A DNA stretch of 64,000 nucleotides from SAR116 cluster alpha proteobacterium HIMB100 (GTDB lineage Bacteria; Pseudomonadota; Alphaproteobacteria; Puniceispirillales; Puniceispirillaceae): assembly GCA_000238815.2 (NCBI GenBank), contig AFXB01000010.1:372001-436000 (forward strand), in the 5' to 3' direction. Both the position numbers and the translations under genes were made by a program. The stretch's first letter is position 1. Each line of letters begins with the position of its first letter. Shown here piece after piece: positions 43,466 to 53,400 of this stretch. The notes beneath the pieces were generated by a model. That model did not search any database, had not been told where the DNA came from, and worked only from the letters and a program-made list of their open reading frames with translations.

Positions 43466-44152
43466 ATGAACATCAGGGGCCGAGCGGCCGCTGCTGTGCA
43501 ACCAGTAAAACGTTGGGCCAGAGTGACACTTGAGCTGAAACAGATCGCGCTAGGCTTTGGGCCGAACCGGTTATTTTCCGGGCTGGGGCTGGCAATCAAG
43601 CCAGGCCAGATTTGCCTGTTGACCGCCCCGAGCGGGGCCGGCAAGTCAAGCTTGCTGCGCTGGGTCGCCGGGCTGGACTCGCCCGGGCTGCAGGCCGAAG
43701 GCGAGGTCATCCTGAACGGGCGCGCGATTACCCGCCTGGCCGCAGAACACCGGCATATCGGGCTGCTGTTCCAGAACCCGCTGGTCTTTCCGCATCTGAA
43801 TGTGGCAGATAATCTGGGCTTCGGGCTGGCCAAATCAGTTACCGGTGCAGCCCGCCAGCACGCGATTGAGGCCGGGCTGGCGCGGGCCGGGCTGGCGGGG
43901 CTGGGCCCGCGTGATCCTAACACCCTGTCCGGCGGACAGCAGGCGCGCCTTGCTTTGCTGCGCTGTCTGTTGGCAAAGCCAGAAGCCTTATTGCTGGATG
44001 AGCCCTTTTCCAGCCTGGATGGCAAACGGCGTGAGGAAATGGTCAGTCTGGTGCGGGCAGAAGCCGTGCGGCTGGGCCTGCCGGTGCTGCTGGTCAGTCA
44101 TGACCCACGTGATGAGGGCGTTGCAGACAGCCCGCCGGTCAGGCTGGGTTGA
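43466..44152 (+). CDS. ABC transporter ATPase, YnjD-like
   Basis: A single ABC ATPase domain: Walker A TAPSGAGKSS, Q-loop LLFQNPLVFP, signature TLSGGQQARLALLR, Walker B ALLLDEPFSSLD and the H-loop VSHDPRDE followed by a short ADSPPV tail as in YnjD. It should energise the fused permease encoded on the opposite strand across a 150-bp divergent region. GAGGCGG favours the ATG at 43466; a GTG at 43523 would give an N-terminus (TLELKQIALGF) closer to the family's usual one. It converges with the FadN-like gene, 5 bp away. Confidence 0.9.
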   Translation: MNIRGRAAAAVQPVKRWARVTLELKQIALGFGPNRLFSGLGLAIKPGQICLLTAPSGAGKSSLLRWVAGLDSPGLQAEGEVILNGRAITRLAAEHRHIGLLFQNPLVFPHLNVADNLGFGLAKSVTGAARQHAIEAGLARAGLAGLGPRDPNTLSGGQQARLALLRCLLAKPEALLLDEPFSSLDGKRREEMVSLVRAEAVRLGLPVLLVSHDPRDEGVADSPPVRLG

Positions 44153-44157
44153 CCAGA

Positions 44158-46470
44158 TCAGCCCGCCAGCATGGCCGCGATCCACCGGCCGGTTTTTTCT
44201 GTTTTTGCCAGGTTCAAAAAGGCGCGCCGTTCCCGGTCATATAAGGCCTGTTCTGAGCTGGCAGAGTCCTGGCCTTCATCTGCAACAATAATGGTGGCAA
44301 TCTGCATCGCCACGGTTTTGTTATGTGCAGAAAAATCGCCCCGGTTCACACCTTCTGTCATAAAGGCGTCCATTTTTTCCAACAGATCAAATGAAGCCAG
44401 ATGCACATCTGGCTGAGCAGGCGGGGTATAGCCAGCCTGCATCTGTGTGACCGTATCAATGGCCAGCGGCAGCAGCCGGTCACGGCTGATGATCCGGATA
44501 TCTGTGTCGGGACGGAAATACTGGAATTTTGCGGACAGTTCTGGCGAGGTGCCGGTGCGGCCATAACCCACCTGCATCCAGGTCTGCCAGGCTGCCTGAT
44601 CCCAGTCACCGGTGGCCTGATACCAGCGCAGGTACGCTTCTTTCACCCCGCCCCCGGACGGGACCAGCCCGACCCCGGATTCAACCAGACCAAGTGTTGA
44701 ATTATCATGCACCACCAGCTTGTCACAATGCATCAGCACTTCAAAACCGCCGCCGGCCGCAAGGCCGGACGGCGCGCCAACCACAGGTACAGGACAATAT
44801 TTCAACAGCTTCACCGCCTGTTGGAAATCATCCAGGAACCCATCCGTTGCCGCCCAGTCCCCGGCGCGGATAAAGGCCAGAAACCGGTTCAAATCCACCC
44901 CAGCCGAAAAATGCTGGGCATCATTATGGATAATCACCCCGGCACCATGATCCGTGGCGGCACGAGCCACAATCTGCATCGACTGATCGGTCAGCGCATT
45001 AGCCTTGGAATGAAATTCAACCAGCCGCAAATCTCCGTCCAGCCGGTACAGGCTGGCAGCTTCATTTCCGGCCAGTTTTTCAGCACTCCGGCGGGCCAGT
45101 GAAAAGCGCATCACCCCGTCAGGCAAGGCCACAGGCTGATAGCCGTCATCCGCGGTATCCACACATAAAACGCCGCTATTTACTGCATAATAAGGCCGGG
45201 AGCGGGAGGTCAGCTGGTCAGGCAGAGACAGGCCTAGATCAGCTGCACATGCGGCGAGCCGGTCAAGACCAACCGCATCAATCAGTTCAAACGGACCGCG
45301 CTGCCAGTTAAAGCCCAGCTTCATCGCATCATCAATATCCTGAGGTGAGCTGGTGATCGCCGGAACAAGAGAGGCTGCATAAGCCAGAATTTTCACCAGT
45401 ACCGTTTGCGCAAACCGGCCGCCCGGGCTGGTATCAGCAAGCAGCGGATCAAGCGGTTCAGCCTGACGGGCCGCCGCCGCAAGAGACAGACGGACGGCGT
45501 CAGGCAGCTGAGATGACACATCCCGCCAGGACAGTCCGTCTGCCCCGCCTTCAATCACGCGGACCTGACGGCCGCCTGTATCGGTATCACGGTAGAACCC
45601 GCCTTTGCCCTTATTGCCGGTCCAGCCATCCGCTATCATTGCTGTATTCAGGGCCGGATCATCACCGACCGCATGAAACGCATCCCCGTCCGGCAAAATA
45701 GAACGCAGAGAGGTCGCCACATCAGACATCAGATCAATGCCGATCAGATCATAAAGCCCGAACACCCCTGTTTTCGGAATCCCGAGGGGACGCGAGATCA
45801 GCGCATCTGCCTGTTCAATCGGAATCCCTGCAGATAGGGCTTCATGCAAGGCAAGCTGCAGCGCATAGACCCCAATCCGGTTACCCAGAAAGCCTGGTGT
45901 ATCGCCGCATCTGACCACGCCCTTGCCCAGGATGCGGTCGTTAAAATCAGCCAGCAGATCAATCACCGCATCATCGGTATGGGCCCCGCGCACCAGTTCC
46001 AACAGCCGCATAAACCGGACCGGATTGAAATAATGGGTAATCGCAAAGCGGCGGGCAAAATCAACCGGCATATCCGCCATCAACAGACTGATGGGAATGG
46101 TCGAGGTGTTGGAGGTGACAATACAGTCAGATGAGATGGTCTGATGCAGGCGTTTATATAAAGCCTGCTTGACCGGTAATTGTTCGATCACCGCCTCGAT
46201 GATCAGATCACAGCTCGCCAGCTTGTCAAAATCATCATCAATTGTGCCTGTGCTGATCAGCTCTGTTCTGTTTTTATGCATCAGCTGCGGCGGATCAGAT
46301 TTCAGCAGCCGCCCGACAGCCGCATCAGCAGCATGCGGCTGGCCAGCGGTACGGGCAGGCAAATCAAGCAGAAATACAGGCAGGCCCGCATTGGCAATCT
46401 GGGCGGCGATACCGCTGCCCATGGTCCCTGCCCCGATCACCGCGATATTCTGAAAAGACGATACTGTCAT
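44158..46470 (-). CDS. FadN-type 3-hydroxyacyl-CoA dehydrogenase/enoyl-CoA hydratase
   Basis: A 770-residue beta-oxidation fusion. The hydroxyacyl-CoA dehydrogenase is N-terminal (VIGAGTMGSGIAAQIANAG at 10-28, SNTSTIPIS and HYFNPVRFMRLLELV) and the crotonase domain is C-terminal, the reverse of E. coli FadB/FadJ and the same as Bacillus FadN. Both crotonase catalytic Glu positions are retained (GGGFEVLMHCD and LGLVESGVGL), so hydration should be intact. No thiolase is adjacent. It follows the alpha/beta hydrolase gene on the minus strand. Confidence 0.94.
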   Translation of the reverse strand: MTVSSFQNIAVIGAGTMGSGIAAQIANAGLPVFLLDLPARTAGQPHAADAAVGRLLKSDPPQLMHKNRTELISTGTIDDDFDKLASCDLIIEAVIEQLPVKQALYKRLHQTISSDCIVTSNTSTIPISLLMADMPVDFARRFAITHYFNPVRFMRLLELVRGAHTDDAVIDLLADFNDRILGKGVVRCGDTPGFLGNRIGVYALQLALHEALSAGIPIEQADALISRPLGIPKTGVFGLYDLIGIDLMSDVATSLRSILPDGDAFHAVGDDPALNTAMIADGWTGNKGKGGFYRDTDTGGRQVRVIEGGADGLSWRDVSSQLPDAVRLSLAAAARQAEPLDPLLADTSPGGRFAQTVLVKILAYAASLVPAITSSPQDIDDAMKLGFNWQRGPFELIDAVGLDRLAACAADLGLSLPDQLTSRSRPYYAVNSGVLCVDTADDGYQPVALPDGVMRFSLARRSAEKLAGNEAASLYRLDGDLRLVEFHSKANALTDQSMQIVARAATDHGAGVIIHNDAQHFSAGVDLNRFLAFIRAGDWAATDGFLDDFQQAVKLLKYCPVPVVGAPSGLAAGGGFEVLMHCDKLVVHDNSTLGLVESGVGLVPSGGGVKEAYLRWYQATGDWDQAAWQTWMQVGYGRTGTSPELSAKFQYFRPDTDIRIISRDRLLPLAIDTVTQMQAGYTPPAQPDVHLASFDLLEKMDAFMTEGVNRGDFSAHNKTVAMQIATIIVADEGQDSASSEQALYDRERRAFLNLAKTEKTGRWIAAMLAG

Positions 46471-46511
46471 AAGCTTAGCTTTCTTGTAACTGTAAATCAG
46501 GTGTCAGGCGG

Positions 46512-47312
46512 TCAGAAACCGGCCCTCAGAAACTGGCCCAGAGCCGCGTTCACCTCGTCAGGATGTTCAGATGGCAGCATATGGCCCGCCCCCGGAATTT
46601 CGGTCAGCTGTGCATGCGCAATCAGACCGGCCAGCTTGCGCCCCTGCTTTACAGGGGTCATTTTATCTGCACCGGCAAGGATCAGATGACAGGGCTGGGT
46701 CAGCGCAGCAGCTGCCGCCTCGCCCCCCTGATAGGCATTACAGGCCAGCAAATCCGCATGCAGAGCATCTGTCTGGTTCGCCGCCATCAACGCCCGGCCA
46801 AAACCCAGATGGCTGTGGCCCGGCTGGGTATTGTCATGCAGATGCGCCATCTGTCCATGGCCCCATCCGGTCATCATCGCAATCGCCGAATCCAGCCGGT
46901 CAACAGAGCTGGTCACCAGATAATCATTTACCGGTATCGCCGCTGCACAGGCGATCAGACAGAGATGGCTGACCTTAACGGCATGGCGGCTGGCCAGTTC
47001 CAGCCCGACAAGACAGCCCTGTGAATGGCCGACCACCGCCGCTTTGTCTATGCTCAGGGCCGCCAGCAGACGAGACGTCCAGTCTGCCATTTCCTCTATC
47101 GTGGTCAGAGGCGGGCCGCCAGACAGCCCATGCCCCGGAAAGTCAGGTGCAATAATATTATAGCCGTCATACGCAAAATAACGGGTCTGCAGAACCCAGG
47201 TCAGATGGCTCTGGCCACTGCCATGCAGAAACAACACAGATGGCGCGTCTGGTCTGTGCGCGCGCCCGCCTGTGGCAATGTGGACGATATGGTTATCCAG
47301 CTCAACTTTCAT
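46512..47312 (-). CDS. Alpha/beta hydrolase
   Basis: A 266-residue hydrolase. The oxyanion loop FLHGSGQSHLTW lies near 28-39, the nucleophile elbow GHSQGCLVG near 95 and the catalytic His in GAGHMLPSEHP near 245. An extended GGGGGG-type ribosome site (AAGGGGGG) precedes the ATG. Substrate is unknown; a thioesterase, ester hydrolase or C-C hydrolase role are all possible. It lies between metY and the FadN-like gene on the same strand, so it could act in the same acyl pathway. Confidence 0.85.
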   Translation of the reverse strand: MKVELDNHIVHIATGGRAHRPDAPSVLFLHGSGQSHLTWVLQTRYFAYDGYNIIAPDFPGHGLSGGPPLTTIEEMADWTSRLLAALSIDKAAVVGHSQGCLVGLELASRHAVKVSHLCLIACAAAIPVNDYLVTSSVDRLDSAIAMMTGWGHGQMAHLHDNTQPGHSHLGFGRALMAANQTDALHADLLACNAYQGGEAAAAALTQPCHLILAGADKMTPVKQGRKLAGLIAHAQLTEIPGAGHMLPSEHPDEVNAALGQFLRAGF

Positions 47313-47327
47313 GCCTACCCCCCTTTT

Positions 47328-48629
47328 TCAGCCTGTTTTGGTCAGGCGGCGGGCCGCTTTGAAGCCGATTTCAAAATCAGCCTTGATATCATCACAATCT
47401 TCCAGCCCCACCGACAGACGGATCATATCATCAGACAGGCCGCCCGCTTTCATTGCCTCTGCATCAATATGAGAATGAGTGGTCGAGGCAGGATGAATGA
47501 CCAGCGTTTTGGCATCCCCCACATTAGCCAGATGTGAGGAGAGCTGAACCGCCTCAATAAAGGCCCGGCCAGCTTCACGCCCGCCTTTCACACCAAAGGC
47601 GATAATCGACCCTGCCCCCCGCGGCATCAGCCGCCTGGCAATTTCATGGCCGGGATGGTCAGGCAGATTAGGATGACGGACCCAGGCCACATCATCATGT
47701 TCAGACAGAAAGGCCAGCAGCGCATTTGTGTTGTCCATGTGACGCTGCATCCGCAAAGGCAGGGTTTCCAGACCCTGAAGTATATGAAACGCATTGGTCG
47801 GCGACAGGCAGGGCCCGAAATTATACATCGCTTCGGCACGCAGCTTTGCGGTAAAGGCAGCCGGGCCGAATTCTTCGTGAAAATTAATCCCGTCCATTGA
47901 ATAATGCGGCTCTGAAATGGTCGAGAATTTTCCCGGTGCACCCCAGTCAAACCGGCCACCATCAACCACCGCCCCGCCAATCGCAATCCCATGTCCGCCA
48001 ATCCATTTGGTCAGCGAATGAATCACAATATCTGCACCTTTGGTCAGCGGCTTCAGCAGCCAGGGCGTGTTAAAAGTGGCATCAATCACAAGCGGGACAC
48101 CCGCATCATGCGCAATCTGGCCGACAGCTTCGATATCCATGATATCCAGACCAGGATTGCCAACCACCTCGCCAAAGACCAGCTTGGTGTTCGGCCGTAT
48201 TGCCGCTTTGATTGCATCTGGATCAGTTGCAGATACAAAGGTGGTTTCAATGCCAAACCGCGGCAATGTGTATTTCAGCAGATTGACATTCGCCCCATAA
48301 AGCTGGGCAGACGAGACAATATGATCGCCAGCTGAACATAAGGTCAGCAAGGCAGAGGACAGGGCCGCCATGCCAGAAGCCGTTGCGGTGCAGGCCGCCG
48401 CCTCTTCCAGCGCGGCAAGGCGCTGTTCAAGTACCGCCACGGTCGGATTTGAAATCCGTGAATAGAGATGACCGCCCACTTCCATATTATACAGCGCCGC
48501 AGCATGCCGTGTATCTTTGAACAGATAAGAGGTGGTCTGATAGATCGGCACAGCACGCGAACCATGCCGGTCATCAGGTGTGTGGCCGGCATGCAGGCTG
48601 AGCGTATCAAATTTGTAATCCTGACTCAT
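47328..48629 (-). CDS. metY: O-acetylhomoserine aminocarboxypropyltransferase (sulfhydrylase)
   Basis: A 433-residue PLP enzyme of the Cys/Met metabolism family forming homocysteine (or methionine) from O-acetylhomoserine and sulfide (or methanethiol). The PLP lysine is in HSLTKWIGGHG, with YSRISNPTVAVLEQRLAALE near 55 and the C-terminal HPASTTHSHID near 390. The long form (over 420 residues) points to MetY rather than MetB/MetC. A second copy is present at the right edge of the window. AAAGGA precedes the ATG. Confidence 0.94.
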   Translation of the reverse strand: MSQDYKFDTLSLHAGHTPDDRHGSRAVPIYQTTSYLFKDTRHAAALYNMEVGGHLYSRISNPTVAVLEQRLAALEEAAACTATASGMAALSSALLTLCSAGDHIVSSAQLYGANVNLLKYTLPRFGIETTFVSATDPDAIKAAIRPNTKLVFGEVVGNPGLDIMDIEAVGQIAHDAGVPLVIDATFNTPWLLKPLTKGADIVIHSLTKWIGGHGIAIGGAVVDGGRFDWGAPGKFSTISEPHYSMDGINFHEEFGPAAFTAKLRAEAMYNFGPCLSPTNAFHILQGLETLPLRMQRHMDNTNALLAFLSEHDDVAWVRHPNLPDHPGHEIARRLMPRGAGSIIAFGVKGGREAGRAFIEAVQLSSHLANVGDAKTLVIHPASTTHSHIDAEAMKAGGLSDDMIRLSVGLEDCDDIKADFEIGFKAARRLTKTG

Positions 48630-48672
48630 GACGAGATGGTCCTTTTCACAGTAAGGGGACAGAACAAAATCT

Positions 48673-50442
48673 TCAGTGACGGGTCAGCCAGTCGGGATCC
48701 ATCGCCAGTACCGGATCCCCGCCAGAGGTGATTTTGCGGGCCAGCGCTTCGATATGCGGCAAACATTGGTGCAGATAAATATCTGCGGTTACCTGTTTGG
48801 CCTCAAGAAAAGCTGGCGAGAACCCCTCAGCTGTACCAGATGCCGCGACATGAGCTGATTTTGACATCATCCAGCCGCCACACAGCCAGCCCAAAAGCAT
48901 TAGCCAGTCCACAGAGGATACCGCCGCACGGCGCGGGTCATTTGCGCGTGCACATAAAAATTCAAGCGTCTGTTCGGTGGTGGCAATCGCGTCATGCATA
49001 GGTGCTGCCAGCCGGTCATCACAGGCCGAAAGATCAGCCTGGATATCAGCGATAAGGGCGCGCACCGCTGCACCGCCATCACGCAAGGTTTTGCGGAAGA
49101 TCAGGTCATTTGCCTGAATAGCGGTGGTGCCTTCATAGATTGGCAGAATGCGGGAATCACGATAATGCTGGGCCGCCCCGGTTTCTTCGATAAAGCCCAT
49201 GCCGCCATGAACCTGAAGCGCATCAGAGGTCAGCGTAACTGATCGTTCAGTCAGCCAGCCCTTGATAATAGGAATCAGTAAAGAGGCCCGTTCATCAAGC
49301 CGGGCCCTGTCCGCTTCCGGGCCATGACGGGCAAAGTCAAGCGCCGCGCCACCGAACAGGGTGAGCCCGCGCATGGCTTCCACCTCAGCCCGCATCACAG
49401 ACAGCAGCCGCAACACATCAGGGTGATGTGCAATCGGTGTGCCGGGGCTGCGGTCAAGCGGTGTGCCCTGGACCCGGTTCTGGGCGTAATCAACCGCCTG
49501 CTGATAGCCGCGTTCCGCCACAGACAGCCCCTGCAGACCAACCGCAAAGCGGGCGTGATTCATCATCCCGAACATAATCGAGAGGCCGTCATTTTCTGCG
49601 CCAACCAGATAGCCAACCGCGCCACCCTTCTCGCCATATTGCATCACTGCGGTCGGAGAAGCTTTTATGCCGAGCTTTTTTTCGATGGACAGGCAGCGCA
49701 CATCATTAGCCTCACCCAGAGAGCCATCATCATTGACCAGAATTTTCGGCACAATAAAGACCGATATCCCCTTCACCCCTTCAGGCGCATCAGGTGTGCG
49801 GGCCAGAACCAGATGAATAATATTTTCGGCCATATCATGTTCACCATAGGTGATATAGATTTTCTGGCCGGTGATCAGATAATGATCCCCATTTTTCACA
49901 GCCCTGGTCTTTATCGCTGCCAGGTCGGTGCCTGCCTGCGGTTCAGTCAGGTTCATGGTCCCGGTCCAGCGCCCCTCGACCATGGCTGGCAGAAACCGGT
50001 GTTTCTGATCTTCTGAGGCTGATTTCTGGAGCGCGTAGATCTGGCCTTGGGTGAGCAGATGACAAAGCGCAAAAGACAGTGAGGCGGACTGCCACATTTC
50101 ATTCACAGCCGCAGATAAGGCCATCGGCATATTCTGGCCGCCAAAGGCTTCTTCAGCTTCAATCGAGGTCCAGCCGCCAGCCGCCATCGCACGGTAGGCT
50201 TCGGCAAAGCCCTGCGGGGTCTGAACAGAGCTGTCAGTTTCAACATAAGACGCGCTCTGTATGTCAGATGTGTGGTTCAGCGGGGCAATCACATCAGCGG
50301 CCAGCTTGGCCGCTTCGTCAATTACAGCATCGGCCAGATCAAGGCCTGTATCAGTAAAACAAGGCAGGTCAGCCACAGCCGAAAAATCAGCCAGATGGCG
50401 TAACGCAAATTTCATATCATCTGTAGGCGGAATATAAGTCAT
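48673..50442 (-). CDS. Acyl-CoA dehydrogenase, DmdC-like long form
   Basis: A 589-residue FAD enzyme with N-terminal, middle and C-terminal acyl-CoA dehydrogenase domains plus the extra C-terminal domain of the DmdC/AidB-like group. FAD-binding MNLTEPQAGTDL is near 160-171 and LQVHGGMGFIEETG near 410-423; the catalytic base is expected in IYEGTTAIQANDL near 437-449. DmdC acts on 3-methylmercaptopropionyl-CoA from DMSP, but the same subgroup contains ordinary fatty acyl-CoA dehydrogenases. It lies between metY and the indolepyruvate oxidoreductase. Confidence 0.92.
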   Translation of the reverse strand: MTYIPPTDDMKFALRHLADFSAVADLPCFTDTGLDLADAVIDEAAKLAADVIAPLNHTSDIQSASYVETDSSVQTPQGFAEAYRAMAAGGWTSIEAEEAFGGQNMPMALSAAVNEMWQSASLSFALCHLLTQGQIYALQKSASEDQKHRFLPAMVEGRWTGTMNLTEPQAGTDLAAIKTRAVKNGDHYLITGQKIYITYGEHDMAENIIHLVLARTPDAPEGVKGISVFIVPKILVNDDGSLGEANDVRCLSIEKKLGIKASPTAVMQYGEKGGAVGYLVGAENDGLSIMFGMMNHARFAVGLQGLSVAERGYQQAVDYAQNRVQGTPLDRSPGTPIAHHPDVLRLLSVMRAEVEAMRGLTLFGGAALDFARHGPEADRARLDERASLLIPIIKGWLTERSVTLTSDALQVHGGMGFIEETGAAQHYRDSRILPIYEGTTAIQANDLIFRKTLRDGGAAVRALIADIQADLSACDDRLAAPMHDAIATTEQTLEFLCARANDPRRAAVSSVDWLMLLGWLCGGWMMSKSAHVAASGTAEGFSPAFLEAKQVTADIYLHQCLPHIEALARKITSGGDPVLAMDPDWLTRH

Positions 50443-50499
50443 ACCAGATTATTTATCGCGAACAGGCGAAAAAGAAAATAGCTGATTTCATCTGCTGGT

Positions 50500-53400
50500 T
50501 CAAGCGGAGCGTTTGTTTGCCCGCACCGCATGGTCAAACGCAGTTTGCGCCGCCGCATAACGTTTTTCTGCTTCTGCCAGGTGAGCCGCACGAACAGGCC
50601 CGAAACCGCGGATATGTTCAGGTACTGACGCCAGCTCAGTCGCGGCTTCATAAGCTTCAGGTGTCAGCCGCGTGACAATCACGTCAAGGGCTGTCTGATA
50701 GCGTGCCAGAGCCGCCCGTTCCGCGCGGCGTTCAGCGCTATAGCCAAACAGATCAAAGGCCGTTCCGCGCACCCCTTTCAGAGCGGCCAGAACAGACATC
50801 ACCGGCTTTACCCAGCCCCCATAACGGGCCTTTTTCGGACGCCCTGTTACCGGATCAGGACGCGAGAATAACGGCGGGGCCAAATGATAGGAAATCGTGT
50901 AATCCCCGTCAAACTGGGCAGACAGGGCAGCCGCAAAGGTCCCGTCAGAATACAGGCGGGCGACTTCATATTCATCCTTAATCGCCATCATTTTATATAA
51001 ATAACGCGCTACAGCCCTGGTCAGAGGGCTGTCCGGATGGCTGTCGACAGCCCGCACTGCCGCTATCTTGTCGCTGTAGGCTTTGGCGTAAGCTGTATTT
51101 TGATAAGCGGTCAGGCGGGCCACACGATCAGTGATGATGTCATCAAGATCGGTCAGCGGCCGGGCTGCGCCGAGGCCAGACCGCAGCTCTGCTGCGCTGA
51201 CAGCCTGCTCAACCGCAGCAGGGTCAAGCACCCATTTCCGCCCCCAGCGAAACGCCGCTTTGGACTGGTCAGTGGCGATCCCATTCAGGGTAATGGCCTG
51301 TTCGATCGCGTCAACAGACAGCGGGATCAGCCCTTTTTGCCAGGCCACACCCAACAGCAGCAAATTCGCCGCAATCGAATCCCCCAACAGACGGACCGCC
51401 ATCTGGCTGGTGTTCAGCAAGGTGGCCTGGTCAGACGGCACAATCCTAGACAGACGGTCTGTCATATCCGCTGTCGGCAGCTGTTCTTCGGTATTCCGGG
51501 TGAAGCCGCCAGTCGGCATTTCATTCACATTGGCAATGATATGTCCGGTGCTGTTCATCAGCCTGAGCAGGCCCGCATCCGCGCTGACTAGCAGATCACA
51601 GCCCAGCATCACATCAGCCCCGCCAGGCCCGATCCGGATCGCCGAAATATCCTCAGGCGTGCGCGCAATGCGGATATGGCTGGTGACCGCGCCGCCTTTC
51701 TGGGCCAGACCCGCCATGTCAATCGCGCCGCAGCCTTTGCCTTCAAGATGGGCAGCCATCCCCAACAGCGCAGCAATCGTCACAACCCCGGTACCGCCAA
51801 CCCCGGTCAGCACATAAGAGACAGGTGTGTTCAGGCTGAAGACAGGTTCAGGCAGAGGCAACAGCTCGTCCACAGCTTCAGCAGCCGGTGGTTTGCGCAA
51901 GCCGCCGCCAGAGACCGTCACAAAGCTGGGGCAAAAGCCATTGATACAGGAAAAATCCTTGTTACAGGCAGACTGGTCAATTTTGCGTTTGCGCCCCAAT
52001 TCAGTTTCCAGAGGCAAAATCGCCACACAATTTGACTGGACCCCGCAATCCCCGCAGCCCTCACAGACCTCTGGGTTAATGAAAATCCGCTGATCCGGAT
52101 CAGGCATGGTCCCGCGTTTACGCCGGCGGCGTTTTTCAGTGGCACAGGTCTGATCATAAATCAGCCCGGTCACCCCGTCTATTGCCTCAAGTCGGGTCTG
52201 GACCAGCTGTAATTCGCTGCGGTGATGAAAGCTGACCCCTCTGGGATAGGACGAACGGTCATGGCGGGACAGATCATCTGTGACCAGGGCCAGTTCCCGC
52301 ACCCCGCACGCATCCAGCAGCCGGGCGATTTCAACCGGCGTCATATCCCCTTCATGGGTCTGCCCGCCAGTCATCGCCACCGCATCATTATATAAAACCT
52401 TATAGGTGATATTGACCTTTGCCGCGACCGCCGCACGGATCGCCATCAGACCAGAATGGTTAAAGGTGCCGTCACCGATATTCTGGAACACATGACGGCG
52501 GATGGAAAAACACGCCTCGCCAATCCAGTTGGCCCCTTCCCCGCCCATATGGGTATTGCCTTCAACATTGCGATCCATAAACTGGGCCATCCAGTGACAG
52601 CCAATACCGGCATAACCACGCGCACCTTCCGGCAGCACAGTTGAGGAATTATGCGGACAGCCCGCACAGAAATACGGGCTGCGGGCCATCGACAAGCTGG
52701 TGATATCCCGGTCAAGCTGGGTCTTTATCTTTTCCAGATTGCCGGCAACAGACGGGGCCAGGGTGACCCCAGCCAGCAATTCAGTGGCAATCACATAAGC
52801 CACCTGGGTTGCGTTAATAGAGCCTTCTTCGACCAGCAGCCGTCCGCCATCCGAACCGCGCTTGCCGATAATGACAGGGGCAGCTGGCTGGCCATATAAG
52901 GTTTCTTTTATCTGGGGTTCGAGCAGGCCACGCTTTTCTTCGACCACCAGCATCTTTTCAAGAGGGGCGGCAAATTCAGACAGACCGGCCGGTTCAAGCG
53001 GCCAGGACATGCCCACCTTATAAACAGATAAGCCAAGCTGTGCTGCCATCTGGTTATCAATCCCCAGATCCGCGAGCGCCTGAACCACATCCATATAAGC
53101 CTTGCCAGTAGAGGCAATGCCAAAGCGGGGACGCGGCCCGCCTGTGACGGTCACCCGGTCAAGCCGGTTGGCCCGGGCGTAAGCTTTCAAGGCTGTCATT
53201 TTATCAACATGCAACCGGCGTTCCTGGGAAAAGCGGTCATCGTTGCGCCGGATATTCAGCCCGCCTTCAGGCAAGCTGGTTTCATTCGGCAGATGGCTCT
53301 GAAAATCATCTGTGGTCAGCCGGACAGAGGCGGTTGATTCAATATTGTCTTTCACACATTTGATGCCAACCCAGACCCCCGCATAACGTGACATCGCCCA

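Noticed and set aside
43315-44025. 651-residue open frame extending the YnjB-like binding protein upstream
   Set aside because: The extension is antisense to the clear ATPase gene, and a signal peptide with GAGGAGG ribosome site marks the start at 43314.
48630-48672. SAM-II riboswitch before metY
   Set aside because: The gap is only 43 bp and has no SAM-II core sequence.
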